Positions 1 to 5,111 of a stretch of 6,178 nt of DNA are shown here, in pieces; the first letter of the stretch is position 1; every line of letters begins with the position of its first letter. The stretch comes from an uncultured Eubacteriales bacterium. GTDB lineage: Bacteria > Bacillota > Clostridia > Lachnospirales > Anaerotignaceae. A program made the translations under genes and the position numbers. Below the pieces are notes generated by a model. It was given only the letters and a program-made list of their open reading frames with translations. It was not told the DNA's origin and ran no database searches. The stretch lies in NCBI GenBank assembly GCA_900548595.1, contig URLB01000112.1, forward strand, positions 1-6,178, given 5' to 3'.

Positions 1-59
1 GAACATCGGAAATCCAGAAGGTTATCATCTCCAAACAGGTTATGTCCGCAAAGAAATAA
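1..59 (+). CDS. C-terminal tail of an unidentified upstream gene (partial)
   Basis: Reading from base 3, the window opens with 18 sense codons ending in TAA at 57-59. The peptide ends in VIISKQVMSAKK. The other two plus frames are less likely: one stops at 61-63, and the other runs through the hairpin at 73-100 to a TAG at 102-104. This frame ends 13 bases before that hairpin, as expected of a gene end. The codons lean to ATC, TCC, CAG and AAG, more C/G-ending than the rest of the window, which may point to a highly expressed gene. The tail is too short to name a family. It lies 87 bases ahead of the GntP permease on the same strand, so it may encode an enzyme for the permease substrate; that is inference. 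Confidence 0.4.
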   Translation, partial: TSEIQKVIISKQVMSAKK

Positions 60-70
60 GTAGGCAATGT

Positions 71-102
71 TTCGTACCGCAGAGTAAGTTCTGCGGTACG
101 GA
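71..102 (+). terminator. Strong intercistronic hairpin without a U-tract
   Basis: Arms CGTACCGCAGA (73-83) and TCTGCGGTACG (90-100) are perfectly complementary around the 6-base loop GTAAGT. A U-G and a U-A pair (72/101 and 71/102) can extend the stem to 13 bp. The following sequence, GATTAGGGG, is not a T-run, so this is not a classical intrinsic terminator. It could be a partial terminator, or an RNA-processing or stabilising stem separating the upstream gene from the permease gene. The structure is plain in the sequence; its role is inferred. Confidence 0.6.
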
Positions 103-146
103 TTAGGGGTATTATATATTTTAAATAAAAAGGAGGTAATGCTGCT

Positions 147-1457
147 ATGGACTTAAGCATTATTATTTTGATAGTAGCACTTATATTATTCGGAGTTCTT
201 GCATTTAAGCAGCTTAGCGCACTTATTCTCGCTCCTCTTGTAAGTATATTTGTAATTTTATGTTTCAGACTTCCGGTTCTTGAGACTTTGTTAAACTCAT
301 TCATGCCGGCTGCCGCTGATTACGTAAGTAAATATTTCCTTACATTCTTCGTAGGAGCCCTTTTCGGAGCTATTTACCAATTTACAGGCGCGGCAGAATC
401 TATTGCTAGGACTATAAGTAAAGTTTCTCACGACAAATTCGTAGCTCCCGTTATTATGGTTATAACAGGTCTCTTGACATTCGGAGGCGTAAGCGGTTTC
501 GTTGTATTCTTTGTTATTTATCCTATAGCTCTTCAGATGTTTAAGAAAGCTAACCTTACAAGAATGCTTATTCCCGCAGCTATATCTGCAGGATGCTGGA
601 CATGGTCTATGACAGCTCCGGGTTCACCGTCTATCCAGAATAAAATAGCTATGACAAACCTCGGAACAAGCGCAACGGCAGCTTTTGTTCCGTCATTAAT
701 CGCATCAATTGTTGAATTTATATTAATCTTTGTATGGCTTGAATACAGAGCAAGATACTTTACAAAAAAAGGCAGACTTTTCAATGATCCTACATTAAAA
801 ACACAGCTTACTGCTGACGAACTTAAAGAAAGTGAAGCAAAAGATCTTCCTAACTTTGTAATTTCAATAATTCCTATAGCTTTAATTCTTATACTCTTCA
901 ATGGATTCAAATGGACAGTTGAAGGCGCGGTATTTGCAGGTGTTGCAGCTGCTACAATTCTTATGTTCAAGAGAATTAAAGGCGGAGTTAAAGAATGGGT
1001 CAGCGTATTTAACAAAGGTGCGGCAGACTCAGGTGTCGCTATACTTAACACAGCTATAGTAGTTGGTTTCGGTGGCGTTGTACAGAATACAGAAGGTTTT
1101 ACAAACCTTATAGCAAAAGTTCAGAGTATGAATATAAGTCCTCTCGTATTCGTTGCAATCGCAGTAGCTATATGTGCAGGTGCATGTGGTTCTGCTTCAG
1201 GCGGTATGGGCGTAGCGTTCAATGCTCTTAAGGACACATTCGTGTCAATGGGAGTTGCTCCCGAGTATATACACAGGGTAGGAGCTATCGCAGCAGGTAC
1301 TCTTGATACACTTCCTCATCAGGGAGCTCAGATCACACTTCTTGGAATTTGTAAACTTACACATAAAGAAGCATACTTTGATATTGCTGTTACACAGATT
1401 TTAATTCCTGTTTTAACATTGTTCGTATTTATACCTCTTGCTTCAATGGGACTTTAA
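147..1457 (+). CDS. GntP-family permease (gluconate/organic acid:H+ symporter type)
   Basis: A 436-residue polytopic membrane protein of the GntP (COG2610) permease family, predicted to import a small organic acid by cation symport. It is hydrophobic almost throughout. Segments near residues 4-40, 63-80, 100-130, 140-156, 180-198 and 237-275 are membrane-like, with a charged loop at about 200-235. Family signatures seen are FGGVSGFVVFF (112-122), a TAPGSPSIQN stretch (156-165), SASGGMGVAF (349-358), and the C-terminal HRVGAIAAGTLDTLPHQGA (376-394) followed by CKLTHKEAYFDI. The length is typical. The ATG at 147 has an ideal AAGGAGGT at 130-137 with a 9-base gap; another ATG at 139 is out of frame and too close to that site. 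Substrates in this family include gluconate and related sugar acids, and relatives with the DTLPH motif are often annotated as 3-hydroxybutyrate permeases. The substrate here cannot be fixed because the neighbouring enzyme genes lie outside the window. Confidence 0.88.
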   Translation: MDLSIIILIVALILFGVLAFKQLSALILAPLVSIFVILCFRLPVLETLLNSFMPAAADYVSKYFLTFFVGALFGAIYQFTGAAESIARTISKVSHDKFVAPVIMVITGLLTFGGVSGFVVFFVIYPIALQMFKKANLTRMLIPAAISAGCWTWSMTAPGSPSIQNKIAMTNLGTSATAAFVPSLIASIVEFILIFVWLEYRARYFTKKGRLFNDPTLKTQLTADELKESEAKDLPNFVISIIPIALILILFNGFKWTVEGAVFAGVAAATILMFKRIKGGVKEWVSVFNKGAADSGVAILNTAIVVGFGGVVQNTEGFTNLIAKVQSMNISPLVFVAIAVAICAGACGSASGGMGVAFNALKDTFVSMGVAPEYIHRVGAIAAGTLDTLPHQGAQITLLGICKLTHKEAYFDIAVTQILIPVLTLFVFIPLASMGL

Positions 1458-1541
1458 AATCATCGAATATAACAGATAAAGTATAATCAGACGGTACAAA
1501 CACCTAAGTGTGTACATAATAAATTCATTATACTCCCCAAA

Positions 1542-1571
1542 TTTCCCTCACAATCCCTCTTGTGAGGGAAA
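1542..1571. terminator. Perfect 12-bp hairpin between the permease and the DpnD/PcfM-like gene
   Basis: TTTCCCTCACAA (1542-1553) pairs perfectly with TTGTGAGGGAAA (1560-1571) around a 6-base loop TCCCTC. The downstream plus-strand sequence ACTATTTTAATAA is only weakly T-rich, so this is a modest terminator for the permease transcript 84 bases after its stop. The loop repeats the CCCTC of the left arm, so a shorter alternative stem, TCCCTC (1554-1559) with GAGGGA (1564-1569), is also possible. The second arm ends 15 bases before the Shine-Dalgarno of the next gene, so an effect on its translation is possible. A smaller bulged hairpin lies at about 1494-1515. The 142-base gap holds no convincing promoter: TATAAT-like boxes at 1482 and 1529 have no partner -35. 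Confidence 0.6.
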
Positions 1572-1599
1572 ACTATTTTAATAATCAGGAGATTTAAAT

Positions 1600-1797
1600 A
1601 TGGGATTTAAGAATAACTTTAATATAGAAATTACGGAAATAAGACATTTAGATATTGCAATTGAAGCTGAAACAGAAAAAGAGGCATTGGCTAAAGCAAG
1701 AATGAATTATACTTTGGGAAAATATGTTATAGATAACAAAGATATTGTTGCAGCTGAATTTGAGGTTATTGACGATGCAAACAGCAATGAAAAGTAA
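1600..1797 (+). CDS. DpnD/PcfM-like small protein
   Basis: A 65-residue acidic, soluble protein matching the DpnD/PcfM pattern: an opening beta strand FNIEITEI (7-14), a second strand IAIEAET (19-25), a helix with KEALAKAR (27-34), then NYTLGKYVIDNKDI (36-49) and a last strand AEFEVI (52-57). This is the family's usual shape, a VEI-E...V-AES-EEAL...Y--GE-VLD--D layout, and the gene is full length for the domain. The family is named after DpnD of the pneumococcal DpnI cassette and PcfM of the conjugative plasmid pCF10; its molecular function is unknown. No restriction enzyme, methylase or conjugation gene is visible here. Start ATG at 1600 has AGGAG at 1587-1591 with an 8-base gap. It ends 58 bases before a shared terminator. 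It may be read through from the permease gene or use an unseen promoter. Family assignment is by pattern recognition. Confidence 0.75.
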   Translation: MGFKNNFNIEITEIRHLDIAIEAETEKEALAKARMNYTLGKYVIDNKDIVAAEFEVIDDANSNEK

Positions 1798-1855
1798 TAT
1801 CGATGAGATACGTTTATATTTCATTGATGGAAAAAAAGAGTTTTATAGAATATAG
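1787..1855 (+). CDS. Possible 22-residue micro-ORF overlapping the DpnD/PcfM-like gene end
   Basis: An ATG at 1787, in a different frame inside the last codons of the DpnD/PcfM-like gene, opens 22 codons ending with TAG at 1853-1855. The peptide contains NIDEIRLYFIDGKKEFYRI, a plausible soluble sequence with alternating charged and aromatic residues. The 11-base overlap would allow translational coupling, and the ORF stops exactly where the terminator stem begins at 1856. Against it, no Shine-Dalgarno lies at a normal distance; the nearest is GAGGT at 1762-1766, about 20 bases upstream. It could be chance or the remnant of a longer second gene. Confidence 0.25.
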   Translation: MKSNIDEIRLYFIDGKKEFYRI

Positions 1856-1914
1856 AAAAACCTGAATTAAAGACTATTTTAAAATTTTTAACAGTCAATT
1901 AATTCAGGTTTTTT
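1856..1914. terminator. Bidirectional intrinsic terminator between convergent genes
   Basis: AAAAACCTGAATTAA (1856-1870) pairs perfectly with TTAATTCAGGTTTTT (1899-1913), a 15-bp stem. An inner GACT/AGTC helix (1872-1875 with 1893-1896) sits above it beneath an AT-rich loop. On the plus strand the stem ends in a T-tract (1909-1914), ending the DpnD/PcfM-like transcript. On the minus strand the A-run 1856-1860 becomes the T-tract, ending the esterase operon, whose stop codon (1916-1918) is only two bases before the stem. Confidence 0.92.
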
Positions 1915-1915
1915 A

Positions 1916-2821
1916 TTATTTACTGAGCCAATTATTAATATATTTAATTAAATCTTTAGCCTTATCAAGTCTGTTCCAATAAAGCATGAATCCGTGCATA
2001 ACGCCTTCAATGCATACTAAATCAGTTTCATTTCCGCTGTTTTTAAGAAGATCATAAAATTTTTCACTATCATCACGAAGAGGGTCATATTCTCCGGATA
2101 TTATAAGACTTTTCGGAAATCCGCTATAATTTTTGGCTTTTCCCGGGTTTAAAAATGGATCGTCTGGATCTACGTTCTCAGGAACATACTGAGCCGTACA
2201 CCATTCAGCCATATTTTGGGGAAGAACATATTCACCGTTTCCGTATTTTTTCATAGAATCCGAATCAAAATCAACAGCTCCGAACATTCCGTAAAATAAT
2301 ACAAGAGCATATATCGAAGGACCTGATTTGTATAACGATTTTAAAGCCAAAGAAGCGCATATAGTAGCTCCTGCGCTGTCTCCTGAAAGGATTATTTTAT
2401 TTTTGTTCCAACCAAATGATTTTGCATTTTCGTAAACCCAGTTTAAAGCAATGTAACCGTCATCTATACAAGCGGGATATTTGTTTTCGGGAGCAAGCCG
2501 ATAGCCCACGGAAACTACTATACAATCACATTCGATGGCAAGCTTTCTGCATAGAGAGTCGTGGCTTTGTATATTGTGCATTACAAAGCCGCCGCCATGG
2601 AAGTAGAGCATGACCGGCAGATTTGATTTTTCGTTAGGATAATAAATCCTTATAGGAAGACAGGATGAAATCATCCTGTCTTCAAATTTATATATGCTGA
2701 TAACTTCTTCATTATCATTAAATGTTAAGTCTGCATTTCTTCTCATATCGGCTATGTTGAACGATGTCGGAGGAGCAGGCTTATTTTTATATATTTCTAC
2801 AACCTGAGGATCAAGAGCCAC
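1916..2821 (-). CDS. Alpha/beta hydrolase, hormone-sensitive-lipase-type (family IV) esterase
   Basis: A 301-residue cytoplasmic serine esterase with no signal peptide. After an N-terminal cap (about 1-50) comes the alpha/beta-hydrolase fold. It has the HGGG oxyanion-hole motif (75-78), YRLAPE (107-112), the nucleophile elbow GDSAG with Ser149, the acid Asp246 in GEYDPLRDD, and His276 in VMHGF. The full triad and the usual HSL-family length indicate an intact enzyme for short acyl or carboxylic esters. The start is GTG at 2821-2819, supported by GAGGTGAT at 2834-2827, a full match to the anti-Shine-Dalgarno, with a 5-base gap. It lies 11 bases after panF on the same strand and ends at a strong terminator, so it is the last gene of the yhdT-panF operon. 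A role in releasing pantothenate or a related compound from an ester is possible but is only inferred from context; the true substrate is unknown. Confidence 0.9.
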   Translation of the reverse strand: MALDPQVVEIYKNKPAPPTSFNIADMRRNADLTFNDNEEVISIYKFEDRMISSCLPIRIYYPNEKSNLPVMLYFHGGGFVMHNIQSHDSLCRKLAIECDCIVVSVGYRLAPENKYPACIDDGYIALNWVYENAKSFGWNKNKIILSGDSAGATICASLALKSLYKSGPSIYALVLFYGMFGAVDFDSDSMKKYGNGEYVLPQNMAEWCTAQYVPENVDPDDPFLNPGKAKNYSGFPKSLIISGEYDPLRDDSEKFYDLLKNSGNETDLVCIEGVMHGFMLYWNRLDKAKDLIKYINNWLSK

Positions 2822-2826
2822 AATAA

Positions 2827-2834
2827 ATCACCTC
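2827..2834 (-). promoter_or_regulatory. Shine-Dalgarno of the esterase, overlapping the panF stop codon
   Basis: The minus-strand sequence GAGGTGAT shares its first two bases with the panF TGA stop (2835-2833). It decides the GTG start of the esterase, since no ATG lies at a suitable distance. Ribosomes ending panF would sit on this site, so the two genes are probably translationally coupled. Confidence 0.8.
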
Positions 2835-4344
2835 AAAAACACTTTTTTATCATTTCGGGATCAGGTTCTTTTTTAGATAACTTTCCTGCCACAAAGTAGG
2901 CAATTCCACCTGCAATTAATCCGAATACTATTTCGTGGATGTTAAAAGGCGCGATTTTAACCTGATTGAAGAATACAAATGTTGCAAGACCGACTACAAT
3001 TGACCATATACAGCATGTGCTGTTGCCTTTTTTCCAATAAAGTCCGCCGATAAGCGGCCAGAAGAATGTCGCTTCAAGTCCTCCCATAGCGAAAAGATTT
3101 ATCCATACAATAATATCAGGAGGAGAAACGGCAAATATAAATACTATTACACCAAGGAGCACAGTTATAATGAAACTGTATTTAGGTATTTTTTTACTTA
3201 TTCTCTCTTCATCTTCATTGTCTTTTACTTTTACTATATATGTCATATATAAATCTTTTATTATGGTTGCCGATGCAAGTATAAGTAAAGAAGATACGGT
3301 AGACATAACTGCTGCCAAAGGAGCGGCAAGAAACAGTCCGGCTGCCCATGAAGGCATATAATTCATAACTACATAAGGTATTACCTGGTCTGTATTGGCT
3401 ACTATATTTTCCGGGAGAAGAGGAAGCGTAAGCGTTCCGGCAAAGTGCATTCCTATCATAAGTATACCGACCACTATAGTTCCGTAAATCATTGCTCTGT
3501 GCATTGACTGTGTATCTTTAAAACCCATACCTCTTACAGCTGTCTGAGGAAGACCGAGAACGCCGACTCCGACAAGCACCCAGAATGAAATCATATATCC
3601 GGGAGATAAAGCAGCTAATCCGCCGCTGAATTCACCTTTGCCGAGAAGATCCCAACCGGGATTAAGCGTATTAAGCTGGGATGTTATTTCAGTCATGCCG
3701 CCTCCTGCTCTGATTACAAAAAACAGAAGAAGGAATGTGCCGATTGTCATTATTATTCCCTGAAGGGTATCTGTTATAACTACAGCTTTAAAACCTCCTA
3801 TGGAAGTATAAAGAATTACTATAGTTCCGAACAATAAAAGACCTACCCAATACGGAAGCCCTGTAACGGACTCTATTAAAGTTGCGCCTCCGATGAACTG
3901 AGCAACCATTTGAGTTATGAAAAAGATTACAAGGCACAATCCGCAAAGTATTACAACAGCGGGAGAATTGTATCTTGCTTTAAAATAATCCGTTATTGTT
4001 ACGGCATTGATTCTTCTTGAAATAAGAGCAACTTTTTTACCTATTACGCCCAAAGTAAGAAATGCTGTTCCAATCTGGATTGCAGCTACCCATGACTGCG
4101 TGAGACCCCATGTGGCGGCGAGTCCCGGACCTCCTAAAAAGGAACTGGCACTTGTATATGTAGCAACAAGAGTCATAGCAAGTACAAGACCGCCCATAGA
4201 ACGTCCGCCGACAAAATAGTTTTGCAGGAAACTTCCTGTTTTTTGATTTTTTGCAGGCAGTTTACTTGATTTAAGACCGACAATCATATTGACAGCCATA
4301 TAGATTACTAAAATAAGAAGTACAATTATCTGTTTATTTGTCAT
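2833..4344 (-). CDS. panF: Sodium/pantothenate symporter (solute:sodium symporter family)
   Basis: A 503-residue membrane protein of the SSS family that takes up pantothenate, the precursor of coenzyme A, with Na+. It closely follows E. coli PanF as I recall it: YFVGGRSMGG (43-52), VLAMTLVATYTSASSFLGGPG (54-74), QFIGGATLIE (149-158), YTSIGGFKAVVITDTLQG (179-196), FWVLVGVGVLGLPQTAVRG (254-272), AAPLAAVMSTVSS (340-352), SATIIKDLY (358-366) and the NLFAMGGLEATFFWPL stretch (416-431). Ser348-Thr349 align with the sodium-site Ser-Thr of PutP. About 13 membrane segments are expected. It is slightly longer than the roughly 485-residue E. coli protein, with a charged loop at 372-387 (KVKDNEDEERISKKIP) and a charged C-terminus. 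The ATG at 4344 has GAGGAGGA at 4360-4353 with an 8-base gap. It overlaps the yhdT-like gene by 11 bp. Other SSS substrates cannot be fully excluded, but the paired yhdT gene supports PanF. Confidence 0.9.
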   Translation of the reverse strand: MTNKQIIVLLILVIYMAVNMIVGLKSSKLPAKNQKTGSFLQNYFVGGRSMGGLVLAMTLVATYTSASSFLGGPGLAATWGLTQSWVAAIQIGTAFLTLGVIGKKVALISRRINAVTITDYFKARYNSPAVVILCGLCLVIFFITQMVAQFIGGATLIESVTGLPYWVGLLLFGTIVILYTSIGGFKAVVITDTLQGIIMTIGTFLLLFFVIRAGGGMTEITSQLNTLNPGWDLLGKGEFSGGLAALSPGYMISFWVLVGVGVLGLPQTAVRGMGFKDTQSMHRAMIYGTIVVGILMIGMHFAGTLTLPLLPENIVANTDQVIPYVVMNYMPSWAAGLFLAAPLAAVMSTVSSLLILASATIIKDLYMTYIVKVKDNEDEERISKKIPKYSFIITVLLGVIVFIFAVSPPDIIVWINLFAMGGLEATFFWPLIGGLYWKKGNSTCCIWSIVVGLATFVFFNQVKIAPFNIHEIVFGLIAGGIAYFVAGKLSKKEPDPEMIKKCF

Positions 4345-4606
4345 CGTTAGAATCCTCCTCGCTGTTTAAGTCAAAGTTTACAAAAACTTTTTTTAAAAGG
4401 ATTATTACGCCGACTACACCTACAACAAAAACTCCGGGTGTGCTGATTATCCACCACAGTGGCAGATTGAAAATGTAAATCGGAACTCCGGAAAGGCCAT
4501 AGCCAAATCCCACATGCCATATAAAACAGATAATAAAAAGAATAACCGTGGCAAAAGCTTCTTTTTTTATTTGCTTGTTTTTTTCTTCCTTAGTTACTGG
4601 TTTCAT
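4334..4606 (-). CDS. yhdT: YhdT/DUF997-like small membrane protein, PanF partner
   Basis: A 90-residue protein with a lysine-rich N-terminus (1-15), two predicted membrane helices (about 17-37 and 50-72) and an acidic tail ending DLNSEEDSNDDK. The region LPLWWIISTPGVFVVGVVG resembles E. coli YhdT, whose gene lies directly upstream of panF; here the same order is kept and the stop overlaps panF by 11 bp. The function is not established. By analogy with small subunits encoded beside other solute:sodium symporters (YjcH with ActP, DUF4212 proteins), it may be an accessory subunit of the transporter. Start ATG at 4606 is set by a near-perfect AAGGAGGT (4619-4612) with a 5-base gap. It is the first gene of the operon and lies just after the leader terminator. 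Confidence 0.8.
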   Translation of the reverse strand: MKPVTKEEKNKQIKKEAFATVILFIICFIWHVGFGYGLSGVPIYIFNLPLWWIISTPGVFVVGVVGVIILLKKVFVNFDLNSEEDSNDDK

Positions 4607-4651
4607 GTTTTACCTCCTTCAATTCAGTGAAAATCACAGTTTCGGATGCAT

Positions 4652-4697
4652 AAAAAAACATCCGTGTTTTAGTATAAAAATACAAAAACTGCGGATG
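4652..4697 (-). terminator. Intrinsic terminator in the leader of the yhdT-panF-esterase operon (candidate attenuator)
   Basis: On the minus strand CATCCG (4697-4692) pairs with CGGATG (4664-4659). Inside, after a CA/A internal loop, GTTTT (4689-4685) pairs with AAAAC (4670-4666), then a T-T mismatch, then GTAT (4683-4680) with ATAC (4675-4672) around a TTTT loop. The stem is followed at once by seven Ts (4658-4652). This is a complete intrinsic terminator pointing into the operon, 46 bases before the yhdT-like start, with no minus-strand gene upstream for it to end. Attenuation is the natural reading. A competing pairing is described among the findings. Confidence 0.65.
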
Positions 4698-4718
4698 GAT
4701 TGAATTCCAAAAAAACAT

Positions 4719-4746
4719 ATTATAAACAGCCACTTATAAAGTACAA
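4719..4746 (-). promoter_or_regulatory. Candidate sigma-A promoter for the yhdT-panF-esterase operon
   Basis: On the minus strand a perfect -10 TATAAT (4724-4719) lies 16 bp after a weak -35 TTGTAC (4746-4741), which matches the consensus only in TTG. Transcription would start near 4708-4712, giving a leader of about 105 bases that begins almost directly with the attenuator hairpin. A promoter farther upstream on the minus strand, for example at the TATAAT at 4889-4884, would leave room for an aptamer but lacks a good -35. Confidence 0.45.
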
Positions 4747-4998
4747 ATTTCCGAAGTCCCGCTCAAAAAGATACAGGCTATAGATAGAAAATGTATTTAT
4801 AGTTTATAATAACATGGTAAAGTTTCCGTTGGAATACCGTCCATTAAATTTAATATAACATGGCAAGCAAAATATGTAAAGCAATTATACAAGATGAGAG
4901 TAATTTTGTTTTATTTTATATACATTTGAGTAGTCGGAATAATTGTATAATAATGGTTGTTTCAGAAATATAAATATGCAAAAGGTATAGGTACAATC

Positions 4999-5017
4999 AG
5001 TTATTAAGAGTTATTAA
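4999..5017. repeat. Tandem AGTTATTAA direct repeat upstream of the rarA promoter
   Basis: AGTTATTAA occurs at 4999-5007 and 5009-5017, so the copies repeat every 10 bp, about one helical turn. They end 17 bases before the rarA -35 box, where a regulator could bind one face of the DNA. In an AT-rich spacer chance similarity is possible. Confidence 0.4.
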
Positions 5018-5034
5018 ACTAGGTTTATACCGAG

Positions 5035-5063
5035 TTGACTTGATAAAATAAAAAAATTATAAT
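5035..5063 (+). promoter_or_regulatory. Sigma-A promoter of rarA
   Basis: TTGACT (5035-5040) and TATAAT (5058-5063) are separated by exactly 17 bp, with an A-rich spacer. This matches the consensus except for the last -35 base. Transcription would start near 5070, giving a leader of about 40 bases before the rarA ATG at 5112. Confidence 0.85.
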
Positions 5064-5111
5064 TATCTGATAAAGGATTGTAAATTTGTTTTATTAGATA
5101 AGAGGATTTTT

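Larger units (their letters stand above)
4698..5034. other. AT-rich intergenic region between divergent yhdT-panF operon and rarA
   Basis: About 340 bases with no supported gene. It holds the candidate operon promoter (4719-4746), an AT-rich imperfect hairpin (4778-4786 with 4794-4802), a repeated ATAACATGG (4809-4817 and 4855-4863), a 9-bp inverted repeat ATTATACAA/TTGTATAAT (4884-4892 and 4943-4951), and two copies of AGTTATTAA (4999-5007 and 5009-5017). GGTATA (4984-4989) can pair with TATACC (5026-5031). No tRNA, T-box motif or known riboswitch signature was recognised on either strand. Confidence 0.6.

Noticed and set aside
533..1051. 172-codon minus-strand open frame inside the GntP permease gene
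   Set aside because: It lies wholly antisense to a strongly supported membrane protein gene and resembles no known family; its openness follows from the codon pattern of the plus-strand gene.
1482..1534. TATAAT (1482-1487) and TATACT (1529-1534) as promoters for the DpnD/PcfM-like gene
   Set aside because: No -35 element lies 16-18 bp upstream of either box, so they may be chance in AT-rich DNA.
4007..4219. Plus-strand open frames inside panF (also 3170-3361) and inside the esterase (2416-2613)
   Set aside because: They are antisense to genes with clear family motifs, and none has a recognisable product.
4926..4951. TTGAGT/TATAAT as a second rarA promoter
   Set aside because: The spacer is only 14 bp, too short for sigma-A, and the promoter at 5035-5063 is far better.
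4814..4973. Two short plus-strand ORFs, 14 codons (4814-4858) and 37 codons (4860-4973), both starting at an ATAACATGG repeat
   Set aside because: Neither has a Shine-Dalgarno, both lack protein-like composition, and the shared start context is explained by the 9-base repeat.
4607..5111. A possible 6S RNA or riboswitch in the spacer next to rarA
   Set aside because: As I recall, 6S RNA genes often lie near rarA in Firmicutes, so I looked for the long rod-like closing stem but found no sufficiently extended pairing. No T-box or known riboswitch consensus was seen either. An Infernal search with Rfam models would settle it.
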